The notes: generated by a model from the letters alone, not told the origin. DNA of 32,024 nucleotides from Dysgonamonadaceae bacterium (GCA_031270075.1 JAISYG010000076.1:1-32024), one strand, 5' to 3'; counted from the stretch's first letter, positions 1 through 9,236 are shown. Numbers and translations are program-made.

Positions 1-162
1 GTTGCCGGAGCGGGAATCGGTATCCTGTCCACTAAAATAGTTTATTGGACGTATCCCTGCCTGCAAAAAACGTTTGGTAAGAAAAACAAAAAAGTTCAGA
101 CACTTGTCCTGCCCGGATATGACAATGGAATTTTGAGTTTAACTTTTTCGTGTAGATTTTGA
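1..162 (+). CDS. C-terminal fragment of a PAP2-family phosphatase-like protein (5' truncated by window)
   Basis: Frame 1 is open from base 1 to TGA at 160-162: VAGAGIGILSTKIVYWTYPCLQKTFGKKNKKVQTLVLPGYDNGILSLTFSCRF. The opening hydrophobic segment resembles the end of Bacteroidetes PAP2 proteins. Confidence 0.45.
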   Translation, partial: VAGAGIGILSTKIVYWTYPCLQKTFGKKNKKVQTLVLPGYDNGILSLTFSCRF

Positions 163-432
163 GAAATGAAATCAATTTATAATCAATATCTGTTTAGGAC
201 ACACAAACCAATAAATAGTTGGAAAATAATGAGATATGTGAAAAACTCATTTTTAGGCAAAATACCTCAAGGCACAAATCGAAAAAGAGCCGGACAACCC
301 GGATAAACTGCGTTTATATCTCAAAAGCAGACAGATTAAGATATGAATATAGTTATGTGTAATACAGTTATTATTTGCAGGTGACCCCATTCGACCCAAT
401 TGCCAAAGAAATTTCAACTTGTGTGCAAACCT

Positions 433-470
433 CATAAAAAAAGCGCTTACGAACTACCTCGTAAGCGCTT
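433..470 (-). terminator. Intrinsic terminator downstream of tRNA-Arg
   Basis: 12-bp perfect stem AAGCGCTTACGA/TCGTAAGCGCTT (441-452/459-470) with a T-run on the minus strand. Confidence 0.8.
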
Positions 471-483
471 GATTTTCAGTTTG

Positions 484-557
484 TGACTCCGGAGGGATTC
501 AAACCCCCAACCTTCTGATCCGTAGTCAGATGCTCTATTCAGTTGAGCCACGGAGCC
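484..557 (-). tRNA. tRNA-Arg (anticodon ACG)
   Basis: Reverse complement GGCTCCGTGGCTCAACTGAATAGAGCATCTGACTACGGATCAGAAGGTTGGGGGTTTGAATCCCTCCGGAGTCA. Acceptor stem pairs, anticodon loop is CTACGGA, T-arm has GTTTGAATC. Confidence 0.93.
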
Positions 558-624
558 TTTTCAATTTTTTCGCCTGCAAAGGTAAACCTTATTTTCGGAT
601 TGTGCAACTTTTTGCATGGAAAAT

Positions 625-2913
625 TTAGGGAATGAATTTGGGGCCAAAAATCAGATAACCGATATTCAAACCGAAATTCCAACTGTTTTTCGGATAACTG
701 TAATGATTGACGTATAAACTGACATTCATGAACGATAACTGCGCTACGAGGCTGACTTCCGCCCAATATGCCGGACCGGTGAACAATTTCCCATAGTATG
801 CTTGGTTCTTTTCGTCCCTTTTGATTGGATAAACAGGCAAAAATCCGTAAAAATCGCCCCGAAAATGAAAGGTGGAATTCAGTTTAAGAATCGGTATCAA
901 TCCGCCGGCGATGTATTGATTGGCATGGAAAGCTTCATTGAGAATCAATTTACTGTGTGGAGTGGGAGTAAACCCCGGCGCTTGAAGTACGGAAGCGGTA
1001 TAATTACTCCATAAATTTTTACTGGATACCATGCCTTCTATTAAATACCCTAAATTGAAACAGGAATTAACCGGATAGTAATTATTTAAAAGCGCTTGCA
1101 ATTGAATATACGATTGGGAAAACTGTTTTGAGAATTGCTTGCTTTTTGACGGAAAAAATTTTTCTTCTCCCAAAATATACTGAGCATACACTTTATGCTG
1201 CTGCCCACTGATGGGATACTGTTTGGCATTCAACGAATTTTTATGATAATAGAGGCCTATATTGAACAAATCATATCGGCTGCGATCATATTCCTCTCCT
1301 ACATACGATCGGGTTTGATAATATTTGTCTTCCAGCTGTCCGTAACCAATCGTTAAATCTGTTTTTGCATTGACTAAAAACGGTAATCCGATACCCAGTT
1401 TTCCAAACGTTTCACGTTGGTCGGTAAATGTTGCCAGATCGGTATCAATAAACAGCTTTTCACTCTCGTAAAATTTCCGGGTATCGTAAGAGAAGATAGC
1501 ACGGACATCCAAAGGGATACGCGATGGGATTTCCAGTTTTCCGTAAATAGTAAAGCCATTGTATGCGTTTCCTAACTGAGCGTCCAGGTTAAAGCTTGTC
1601 GATAACTCGGTCAAACTCTGGTAGCCGATTCCCAGATAGATCTGGTTAGCGCTCATGGATGAAATATTTCCACCGAAAGCGGTCGTTATTTCATCTTTGA
1701 TTTTAACATCCAGATACAAGTCAAAGGCTTGTATTTCATAATTGTATTCGGCATGGGGTATAATCTCCTTGATTTTAGGATTCATTAGTAACTGAAAATA
1801 GGCTTGTTTGAAATCATGGATGGTAAAAATGCCGTTATTGTCCCGGTGTATCTGACTGATAATGTAGGCTTCCTGCGATGCGTTCGTTCCGGAAATATAA
1901 ACTCTTTTGAAAATTAAAGGAAGTAGCTTGTTTTTATAGGCTTTCCGGCGATTGGTTACTTCCTGGAGCGATATTCTCCGTTCGATTCTTCCTTGGATGG
2001 AATCGATCATTTCTATGGTTGTGTTGTATCCCAGGTCGCACAGGGCTTGCGCCTTATCGAAATCCAGTAAGCCGACATCCTCGATTGCAAATTGCAGCCG
2101 GATGCCATCGGCAGGATCTACCTGATACTCCGTTTTATGCATCACCATATTTTCTATCTGGTTGTAAACACTTATTTCCGACGGCTTTTTCGCTTTAGAT
2201 CCGGCTACCACCGCGCCAATGATAAAATCGGGATGCCAGGCCTCTTTCATCGGCTGTACCGGAAAATTATCGTAAATACCACCATCCCACAAAGGAACAC
2301 TATCTATAACAATGGGTTTGAAAAACAAGGGAAAGGTCATGGAAGCCCGAACCGCATCGCCCAAATCACCGTTGCGTAAGATGAATGGTCGCTTGTTATA
2401 TACATCCGAAGCGATACACAGGAAAGGGACGAACAGCCGGTCGAAATCTTCGTCGCATTGCGTATTTGCTTGGGCATATAATTGCATGAATGCCTGATTC
2501 ATTTGTACGGGATTAACTAAACTATTGGGTAACAGCGATTCCCTAATATTGAGTGAATCGTTCAAAGGGATATTCAACCGCGTAAACGATGGATTTTCAG
2601 CATTTTTCCAGAAATAAAACTGGTAATTGTCCTCGATTTTTCCGGTTTGCCAGTAATGAAAATTTTCCGACAGAAATAATTGCAGCATTTCATCGGGAGA
2701 ATACCCCATGGCATACAAACTGCCGATAATAGCTCCAATAGATGTTCCCGCAATATAGTCAATCGGAATACTATTCTCTTCCAATGCTTTGATGATCCCA
2801 ATATGCACGGCACCTTTCGCTCCGCCGCCGCTCAATACCAAACCTACGTTTTGTGAAAACGCCGAAATTGGGTATAAAATGCAACAAATCAATGATATGA
2901 TTATCCTTTTCAT
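625..2913 (-). CDS. Patatin-like phospholipase with C-terminal BamA/Omp85-like barrel
   Basis: Signal peptide; GGGAKGAVHIG, GTSIG and DGG patatin motifs; C-terminal half rich in beta-barrel-like strands. Confidence 0.85.
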   Translation of the reverse strand: MKRIIISLICCILYPISAFSQNVGLVLSGGGAKGAVHIGIIKALEENSIPIDYIAGTSIGAIIGSLYAMGYSPDEMLQLFLSENFHYWQTGKIEDNYQFYFWKNAENPSFTRLNIPLNDSLNIRESLLPNSLVNPVQMNQAFMQLYAQANTQCDEDFDRLFVPFLCIASDVYNKRPFILRNGDLGDAVRASMTFPLFFKPIVIDSVPLWDGGIYDNFPVQPMKEAWHPDFIIGAVVAGSKAKKPSEISVYNQIENMVMHKTEYQVDPADGIRLQFAIEDVGLLDFDKAQALCDLGYNTTIEMIDSIQGRIERRISLQEVTNRRKAYKNKLLPLIFKRVYISGTNASQEAYIISQIHRDNNGIFTIHDFKQAYFQLLMNPKIKEIIPHAEYNYEIQAFDLYLDVKIKDEITTAFGGNISSMSANQIYLGIGYQSLTELSTSFNLDAQLGNAYNGFTIYGKLEIPSRIPLDVRAIFSYDTRKFYESEKLFIDTDLATFTDQRETFGKLGIGLPFLVNAKTDLTIGYGQLEDKYYQTRSYVGEEYDRSRYDLFNIGLYYHKNSLNAKQYPISGQQHKVYAQYILGEEKFFPSKSKQFSKQFSQSYIQLQALLNNYYPVNSCFNLGYLIEGMVSSKNLWSNYTASVLQAPGFTPTPHSKLILNEAFHANQYIAGGLIPILKLNSTFHFRGDFYGFLPVYPIKRDEKNQAYYGKLFTGPAYWAEVSLVAQLSFMNVSLYVNHYSYPKNSWNFGLNIGYLIFGPKFIP

Positions 2914-2934
2914 TCTTCCCGGAATTTTTCAGAG

Positions 2935-2942
2935 CAAATATA
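2935..2942 (-). promoter_or_regulatory. Candidate Bacteroidetes -7 element TATATTTG for the patatin gene
   Basis: TATATTTG (TAnnTTTG) on minus strand just upstream of ATG at 2913; no convincing -33 element seen. Confidence 0.4.
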
Positions 2943-3033
2943 GCGATAATTCTTTTGAAATTGTTTAATTTTGTAGAATTTCAACACATTCTTTTGTGAA
3001 AAGAAATATATTGTATACATATAACATTCAGAT

Positions 3034-5133
3034 ATGAAGAGAATTCATTCATCCATCGTATTTATTTTATTTTTAGTGCCTATGATGCAAGCGAAGAACC
3101 CGCTTTTAAGTAACTACAACACACTTCACGGAACGATTCCGTTCAATGAAATCAGAGTCAATCAGTATGAACCGGCTTTTGAGGAAGCAATGCGGTTGCA
3201 TGACCGGGAAATCCGGAAAATTATTGCTAACAAAGACCATCCTGCGTTCTCGAATACCATCGAAGCCCTGGAATACGCCGGTGAACGGCTCGACAAAGTT
3301 CGCAGTGTGTTTTCTAATCTGTCAGGGGCAGAGAGTTCCGATGAGATGATGGCCATTGCCCAACGTCTTCAACCTAAACTAACGAAACATTCCAACAACA
3401 TAACCCTGAACGAAGCCCTGTTCCAACGAGTAAAAACCGTATACCATGCATACCAGAAAGACAACGCTCTCAACTCTTTGACGAAAGAACAGCAACGCCT
3501 GCTTCAAAAAACGTACGAGGATTTTATGGATCGCGGCGCCGGACTGAGTGCGGAGGATAAAGAAAAATACCGCACATTATCCTCTCAATTAAGCATGTAT
3601 ACATTACAATTCGGACAGAATGCCTTGAAAGCGACAAATGCTTATATTTTATTATTGAAAGAAGAAAAAGAGTTGGCTGGTTTGCCGCAAGACGCCGTCG
3701 ATGCGGCTGCCCGCAAAGCCAAAGAAAAAGGCAAGGAAGGTTGGATATTCGATTTATCTGAACCCAGTTATGGCGCATTTATGAAGTATTCCTCCAATCG
3801 CGATTTGCGGAAAGAACTTTATCTCGCATACCATACACGGTGTATCGGTGGGGAATTTGACAATCTCGAAAACATGATAGGCATCATCAACACCCGTTTG
3901 GCCATTGCCAACTTGATGGGCTATTCGTCGTATGCCGATTATGTGTTACGTAAACGCATGGCTGCCCATTCCCAAAACGTATATGCTTTATTGGATGAAC
4001 TGCTAACGGGATTCGGACCGGCCGCTCGCGAAGATTATAGCCAAATTCAGGGTTTTGCCATCGGGAAAGAAGGAAAAAACATCGAAGTAATGCCATACGA
4101 CTGGTCTTATTATTCCGAACAACTGCAAAAAGCCCAATTAGATATAAACGACGAAATGATCCGTCCTTATTTTGAACTGGAACATGTAAAAAAAGGAGTA
4201 TTCGGCTTAGCGACAACTTTATACGGGCTTACTTTCAAGAAAAATCCCAACATACAAGTCTACCATAAAGAGGTGGAAGCCTTTGAAGTGTATGACAGGG
4301 ATGGCAAATACCTGGCTGTACTTTACACCGATTTCTTTCCGAGGAAAGGGAAACGGGCAGGCGCGTGGATGACGGAATTTCAAGCGCAGGAAGTCCGCAA
4401 CGGAAAACCGGTTCGTCCGCATATCTCCTTGGTAATGAATTTCACCCAACCGACGGATACCCAACCTGCTTTGCTGACGTTCTACGAAGTATCCACCTTC
4501 TTGCACGAGTTTGGCCATGCGCTGCATGGCATGTTGGCCAATACGACTTATCCCAGCCTTTCAGGTACCAGCGTGTATCGCGATTTTGTAGAATTACCTT
4601 CCCAGCTTATGGAAAACTTCCTGCTGGAAAAAGAATATTTGGATAGTTTTGCCGTTCATTACCAAACCGGTGAGAAAATACCGCAGGAATGGGTGCAAAA
4701 ACTTATCCATGCCGCGAATTTTAATGCCGGATATGCTTGTTTACGACAGTTAAGCTTTGGTTTATTAGATATGGCTTATCACACCATTACAGAGCCGTTT
4801 ACAGGTGAAATAACTCCTTTTGAACACAAGGCTATCCGGTCAACGGTTGTGGTGCCTTTGGTGGAAGGCGCTCTGATTTCGCCGACTTTCAACCATATTT
4901 TCTCGGGAGGCTATGCCGCCGGTTACTATTCCTACAAATGGGCGGAAGTGCTGGATGCCGACGCTTTTGCGCTGTTGAAGGAAAAAGGCATTTTTAATCC
5001 GGAAATTGCTCAAGCTTTCCGCGAATTACTCTCGAAAGGTGGAACGGAAAACCCCATGGATTTGTACGTGAAATTCCGTGGAAAAAAACCGACTACGGAA
5101 GCATTGATGCAACGAAGTGGAATCGTGAAATAA
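3034..5133 (+). CDS. M3 family metallopeptidase (peptidyl-dipeptidase Dcp / oligopeptidase-like)
   Basis: Signal peptide; HEFGHALHG zinc motif; M3 sequence along full length. Confidence 0.88.
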   Translation: MKRIHSSIVFILFLVPMMQAKNPLLSNYNTLHGTIPFNEIRVNQYEPAFEEAMRLHDREIRKIIANKDHPAFSNTIEALEYAGERLDKVRSVFSNLSGAESSDEMMAIAQRLQPKLTKHSNNITLNEALFQRVKTVYHAYQKDNALNSLTKEQQRLLQKTYEDFMDRGAGLSAEDKEKYRTLSSQLSMYTLQFGQNALKATNAYILLLKEEKELAGLPQDAVDAAARKAKEKGKEGWIFDLSEPSYGAFMKYSSNRDLRKELYLAYHTRCIGGEFDNLENMIGIINTRLAIANLMGYSSYADYVLRKRMAAHSQNVYALLDELLTGFGPAAREDYSQIQGFAIGKEGKNIEVMPYDWSYYSEQLQKAQLDINDEMIRPYFELEHVKKGVFGLATTLYGLTFKKNPNIQVYHKEVEAFEVYDRDGKYLAVLYTDFFPRKGKRAGAWMTEFQAQEVRNGKPVRPHISLVMNFTQPTDTQPALLTFYEVSTFLHEFGHALHGMLANTTYPSLSGTSVYRDFVELPSQLMENFLLEKEYLDSFAVHYQTGEKIPQEWVQKLIHAANFNAGYACLRQLSFGLLDMAYHTITEPFTGEITPFEHKAIRSTVVVPLVEGALISPTFNHIFSGGYAAGYYSYKWAEVLDADAFALLKEKGIFNPEIAQAFRELLSKGGTENPMDLYVKFRGKKPTTEALMQRSGIVK

Positions 5134-5153
5134 ATATTCAAATATAAAGAAGT

Positions 5154-7256
5154 ATGAAAAAGTTTAATTTATCAGTAATTATTGTATTGACAGTGTTTTG
5201 TATGACTGCATGTAAAGACAAACAATCGGCGAATCCCTTTTTTGAGAAATGGGAAAACGCTTACGAAATTCCTCCTTTCGACCGGATGACGGTAGCGAAC
5301 TACCGCGATGCCTTCCTGAAAGGCATGGAAGAACAAACGGCTGAAATTGAAGCCATCGTGAATAATCCGGAAACGCCTTCGTTCGACAATGTCCTTGTGG
5401 CTTTGGATGCTTCCGGCCAGTTATTAAATAAGGTGTCCGGTGTGTTTTTTGCAGAATCCGGTTCAAACGGTACAGAGGAAATCCTCTCGTTGGAAAGCGA
5501 AATCATTCCATTATTGACGCAACACAGCGATAAAATCTTAATGGATAAACGCTTGTTCGGAAAAGTGGAATCTGTGAAAGAACAGGCCAATGTAGCCGAT
5601 CTCACTCCGGAGGACCGGCGACTGCTGCACGAAACGTATCTGGATTTTGTACGCAGCGGCGTTAACCTTCCCGAAGACCAGGCATCGGAACTGAAAAAAA
5701 TCAACGAAGAGTTATCCCGATTAGAAAATAAATTCGGACAGAATGTGTTGAACGAAACCGGCTCTTATCAGTTGGTTATTGACAAAGAGGACGACTTGGC
5801 CGGTCTTTCCGCCGGCCAGATAGCCTCGGCGGCCGACCGCGCCGGCAAAGCCGGACTGACCGGTAAATGGGTGTTCGGATTAGATAATCCCAGCATCATG
5901 CCTTTCCTGGCTTCAAGCGATAATAAGGAAGGGAGGAATAAACTCTTAAATGCCTATCTGAACCGTTGTAACAATAATAACGAATACGATAATAAGGAGA
6001 TTCTGAAAAACATTGTTGTGCTGCGCAATAAAAAAGCGAAATTATTGGGTTACAACAATTTTGCCGAATATATCCTGGAACGGCGAATGGCTAAGAATCC
6101 TAAAAATGTGTATGCTTTACTGAATAAAATCTGGACGCCCGGCTTGAAAAAAGCGAAGGAAGAACTGGCCGGAATGCAAGCCCTGGTAGGGAAGGGTAGT
6201 GTTCTAAGCAGTTCGGATTGGCGGTATTTCGCCGAAAAATTAAAGGCGGCCAAATACGATTTATCCGAAGAAGCCTTGCGCCCGTATTTTCAGGCGGAAA
6301 ACGTGGTAAACGGATTGTTTTGGGTAACCAATCAACTGTACGGCGTTGCCTTCAAGGAACGTACCGACCTTCCGAAACCCAACCGGGATGTTCGCACCTT
6401 TGTCTGTATCGACCATGACGGCCAAACCGAATTGGGCGTTTTATTTATTGATTTGTACGCACGTCCGGGACTGAAAACCGTAGGGGCTTGGTGTGGAACC
6501 TATCGCGATGCCTGTCAGGATGCAGCAGGGAAGCGAATACTTCCCCTGACGTATGTTTGCTGCAATTTCCCGGCGCCGATCGGGAACGAACCGTCCCTCC
6601 TGACTTCCGACGATGCCGAAACGTTTTTCCACGAGATGGGGCATGCGATGAACAATCTGTTCCAGAACGTGAAATACCACGCTACCGGTCATGTTCCCAG
6701 CGATTTTGTGGAATTGCCTTCCCAGTTTATGGAACATTGGGTATTTGAACCGCAGGTTTTAGCGCAATATGCAAAGCATTATCAAACCGGCGAAATCATT
6801 CCGCAAGATTTGGTGGATAAGATTCAGGCGGCTTCCAAATACGGTCAAGGGTTTGCAACGACCGAGTATATGGCTGCTTCGTATTTGGATATGGATTATC
6901 ATGTAAATGTTTCTCCGGAAGCGATTAACGTGCTTAAATTTGAAGCCGGTACTTTAAGCTCCCGCGGATTAATTCCCCAAATTCCACCGCGCTATCGCAG
7001 CACCTATTTCAAACACACCTTTGAAGGCGGTTACTCGGCCGGTTATTACAGTTATATCTGGTCGGAAGTATTGGATTGCGATGCATTTGAAGCCTTTGTT
7101 GAAGCCGGAAATATATTCGATAAGGAAATCGCTGCCCGCTTCCGCCGGCATATTCTGGAACCCGGATGCATTGATCCGGCAGATGAACTGTACCTGCAAT
7201 TCCGTGGACGGAAACCGGATGTCAACGCATTGTTGAGAAACAGGGGGTTGGAATAA
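5154..7256 (+). CDS. M3 family metallopeptidase, predicted lipoprotein
   Basis: Lipobox-like MTAC; HEMGHAMNN zinc motif; paralogous to preceding gene. Confidence 0.88.
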   Translation: MKKFNLSVIIVLTVFCMTACKDKQSANPFFEKWENAYEIPPFDRMTVANYRDAFLKGMEEQTAEIEAIVNNPETPSFDNVLVALDASGQLLNKVSGVFFAESGSNGTEEILSLESEIIPLLTQHSDKILMDKRLFGKVESVKEQANVADLTPEDRRLLHETYLDFVRSGVNLPEDQASELKKINEELSRLENKFGQNVLNETGSYQLVIDKEDDLAGLSAGQIASAADRAGKAGLTGKWVFGLDNPSIMPFLASSDNKEGRNKLLNAYLNRCNNNNEYDNKEILKNIVVLRNKKAKLLGYNNFAEYILERRMAKNPKNVYALLNKIWTPGLKKAKEELAGMQALVGKGSVLSSSDWRYFAEKLKAAKYDLSEEALRPYFQAENVVNGLFWVTNQLYGVAFKERTDLPKPNRDVRTFVCIDHDGQTELGVLFIDLYARPGLKTVGAWCGTYRDACQDAAGKRILPLTYVCCNFPAPIGNEPSLLTSDDAETFFHEMGHAMNNLFQNVKYHATGHVPSDFVELPSQFMEHWVFEPQVLAQYAKHYQTGEIIPQDLVDKIQAASKYGQGFATTEYMAASYLDMDYHVNVSPEAINVLKFEAGTLSSRGLIPQIPPRYRSTYFKHTFEGGYSAGYYSYIWSEVLDCDAFEAFVEAGNIFDKEIAARFRRHILEPGCIDPADELYLQFRGRKPDVNALLRNRGLE

Positions 7257-7420
7257 GGCTCATGCTGACATCTATTCTGTCGGCTTTCATCGTCTTTCTA
7301 CTGCCGTTATTTCCTCCCGTCAAGGGAAGCGGTGAGCTTACAAAAGGATTGGGTGCATGATTCTCACCTTACTTTCGTAAATACTATAAACATGGTATTT
7401 CGCAAGTAAAATCTTTTTGA

Positions 7421-7430
7421 TACTTTTGCA
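7421..7430 (+). promoter_or_regulatory. Candidate -7 element TACTTTTG upstream of ECF sigma factor
   Basis: TACTTTTGCA matches TAnnTTTGC; -33 region is weak. Confidence 0.4.
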
Positions 7431-7493
7431 GCGTAAACAACAACCCAAAACGCTTTTCGTTAGGGGTTGTTGTTTTATGTAATTCTTTGCGGC

Positions 7494-8030
7494 ATGGAAC
7501 ATAGTGGAGAAGAAAAAATATGGATTGAAAAACTGGCGGCGGGTGATCCCGACGCTTTTCGCCATTTATTTATGCGCTATTATCCGAAAGTAAAATTCTT
7601 TATTTTACAGTTAGTTAAATCGGAATCTGTTGCCGAAGATTTGTCGCAGGATGTTTTTGAACGCATCTGGATAAACCGCGAATACCTTACCAACCTCAAA
7701 TCCCTTAACGCCTATGTCTATCGTATTTCTAAAAATTTATCTATCAACCATTTGGAACATAAAAGCATAACGCAAGAATACAGTCTTGCCTATAAACCGT
7801 TGCCCGAATACTCCGTTGAAGACGAAATGGATGCCAAGGAACTGGAATTGATCATTCAATTAGCCATTGAAGAAATGCCGGGACAACGCCGCGCTATTTT
7901 TAAAATGAGCCGGATGAAAAACCTCAAAAACAACGAAATAGCCAAAATGCTGAATATCTCAAAAAAAACGGTGGAAAACCATTTGAATTTAGCTCTCCGC
8001 CAAATTCGCGCAGCCATCGCCGTGCTGTAA
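7494..8030 (+). CDS. RNA polymerase sigma-70 factor, ECF subfamily (Bacteroidetes type)
   Basis: MEHSGEEKIWIEKLAAGDPDAFRHLFMRYYPKVKFF..., SEDLSQDVFERIW-like region 2, KTVENHLNLALRQIR region 4. ATG at 7494 preferred over TTG at 7467. Confidence 0.92.
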   Translation: MEHSGEEKIWIEKLAAGDPDAFRHLFMRYYPKVKFFILQLVKSESVAEDLSQDVFERIWINREYLTNLKSLNAYVYRISKNLSINHLEHKSITQEYSLAYKPLPEYSVEDEMDAKELELIIQLAIEEMPGQRRAIFKMSRMKNLKNNEIAKMLNISKKTVENHLNLALRQIRAAIAVL

Positions 8031-8060
8031 TACAGCGGTGAGCAAATTTTTGGTACAAAA

Positions 8061-8091
8061 TTTGATATAATAAAAAAAAGGCTTATCTTTG
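8061..8091 (+). promoter_or_regulatory. Bacteroidetes housekeeping-type promoter
   Basis: TTTG (8061-8064), 19-nt spacer, TATCTTTG (8084-8091). Confidence 0.65.
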
Positions 8092-8097
8092 CCTCGT

Positions 8098-8422
8098 AAA
8101 AGTCGCTGATAAAGAGCGAAATATATAAAATATTTTACAATAATAGTTACAAAGTAAACGCAAAAAGGAATTGAAAAATCGACGAAGTCAAATGGACGGA
8201 AGCGCAGAAAATAGATATACCGGCAAGGGGGTTCACCCCCTGATTTTCGTGCTCAATAACAAAATGAAGGTGCCAAAATCCCCCCCCCTTGGCGGATTGG
8301 CTATAAATCAGTAAGTTACATAAGATTATTGCTGCTTCAAACGCTTGAAGCAAAGGAAGGAATAGCAACAAGTCCGTCCGGTTTTTTTCCTGTTGGGAAG
8401 AAATACCGGACGGGCTTTTTTA
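8098..8422 (+). ncRNA. Candidate structured leader / small RNA bounded by promoter and terminator
   Basis: Lies between the 8061-8091 promoter and the 8371-8421 terminator; contains hairpins AGGGGGT-TC-ACCCCCT and GCTTCAA-ACGC-TTGAAGC (8334-8351), the latter enclosed by TTGCT/AGCAA. No convincing plus-strand gene. Confidence 0.4.
8371..8421 (+). terminator. Intrinsic terminator
   Basis: AGTCCGTCCGGT/ACCGGACGGGCT (8371-8382/8405-8416, one GU pair) followed by TTTTTT. Confidence 0.75.
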
Positions 8423-8468
8423 GTGTCCATTTTTTACCTATCATATTAACAATAAAAAAGAAAAAATT

Positions 8469-8744
8469 ATGGCAAAGCAAGAAAGAAACGTAGTAACCAA
8501 CGGATTAAGTGGAAAAATCGGCGGTTTATTGGTATTTCGCCAAAAATACGGGAAAACGATCGTAGCGAAAGCACCGGTACGATCCGGGAAGGCCTCGAAA
8601 AAGCAAACGGCGCACCGCCAACGCTTTCAACAGGCAGTGATTTATGCGAAAGCAACTGTAGCATCGCCCCTGGCTGGCGATAAGATCTACATCACGGTTT
8701 CGGATCTGCCGAGCAATGTAACAGCGGAAGAACAGGCGTTGTGA
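8469..8744 (+). CDS. Hypothetical protein with conserved MAKQ...GLSGKIGGLLVFRQKYGKTIVAK N-terminus; possibly internally deleted
   Basis: ATG with A-rich upstream region; 91 aa; N-terminus resembles a Bacteroidetes hypothetical family. Confidence 0.6.
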   Translation: MAKQERNVVTNGLSGKIGGLLVFRQKYGKTIVAKAPVRSGKASKKQTAHRQRFQQAVIYAKATVASPLAGDKIYITVSDLPSNVTAEEQAL

Positions 8745-8750
8745 AAAAGA

Positions 8751-8838
8751 TGAGTATAGCTATGATACAGCTAAGATATAGCTTCGATACAGACTGAGTA
8801 CAGATTGAGTATAGACTGAGTATAGGATGAGTAGAGAA
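8751..8838. repeat. Tandem array of eight degenerate 11-nt units (consensus about TGAGTATAGAC)
   Basis: tgagtatagct/atgatacagct/aagatatagct/tcgatacagac/tgagtacagat/tgagtatagac/tgagtatagga/tgagtagagaa with no period slippage. Confidence 0.9.
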
Positions 8839-8930
8839 TTAAAAAGTAAGAATTAAAAATTAATCATTAAACATTAAACATTAATTGAGTATGTTTTACA
8901 CAAGGATAAATAAGATGAAAGTGTACAGTT

Positions 8931-8983
8931 ACCTCACCCCCGGCCCCTCTCCCAAGGAGCGGGGAGTGGGAGTGGTGGGGTTG
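8931..8983. repeat. GC-rich dispersed-type palindromic element (CCTCACCCCCGGCCCCTCTCCCAAGGAGCGGGGAG...)
   Basis: Self-complementary C-rich/G-rich halves inside AT-rich intergenic DNA; resembles a commonly dispersed intergenic repeat. Confidence 0.55.
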
Positions 8984-9059
8984 CTTGATCGTTGTCCCGT
9001 TAGAGACAATCGGTCGGTAGAAATAAAAAACAAATATTAATATAAAAAATAGCAAGCCA

Positions 9060-9236
9060 ATGAAAAACAAGAAGTATGTATCACCGGCGGTATGCATCCA
9101 CCGGGTAGAAATGGAAGGCCTCATCGCCCAAACCGCCAGGGCAAGCGTGAACAATCTGCAATACACCGATTATTCCGAGTATCCGACAGACGAAGCGAAC
9201 GAAACAACACGGGATCTGTGGGGCGGTTTTGAATAG
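9060..9236 (+). CDS. Small protein (58 aa), often seen beside fimbrillin-type genes in Bacteroidetes
   Basis: ATG 9060 to TAG 9234-9236: MKNKKYVSPAVCIHRVEMEGLIAQTARASVNNLQYTDYSEYPTDEANETTRDLWGGFE. Absent from the supplied ORF track (shorter than 60 aa). Confidence 0.6.
   Translation: MKNKKYVSPAVCIHRVEMEGLIAQTARASVNNLQYTDYSEYPTDEANETTRDLWGGFE

Noticed and set aside
8192-8314. 40-codon ORF inside the candidate leader RNA
   Set aside because: Contains a C-run-encoded PPLGG stretch and hairpin-derived sequence; no recognisable family, so not called as CDS.
8867-9166. 99-aa minus-strand ORF
   Set aside because: Its centre (HSHSPLLGRGAGGEVT) is a translation of the GC-rich dispersed repeat at 8931-8983 and it overlaps the better 9060-9236 ORF.
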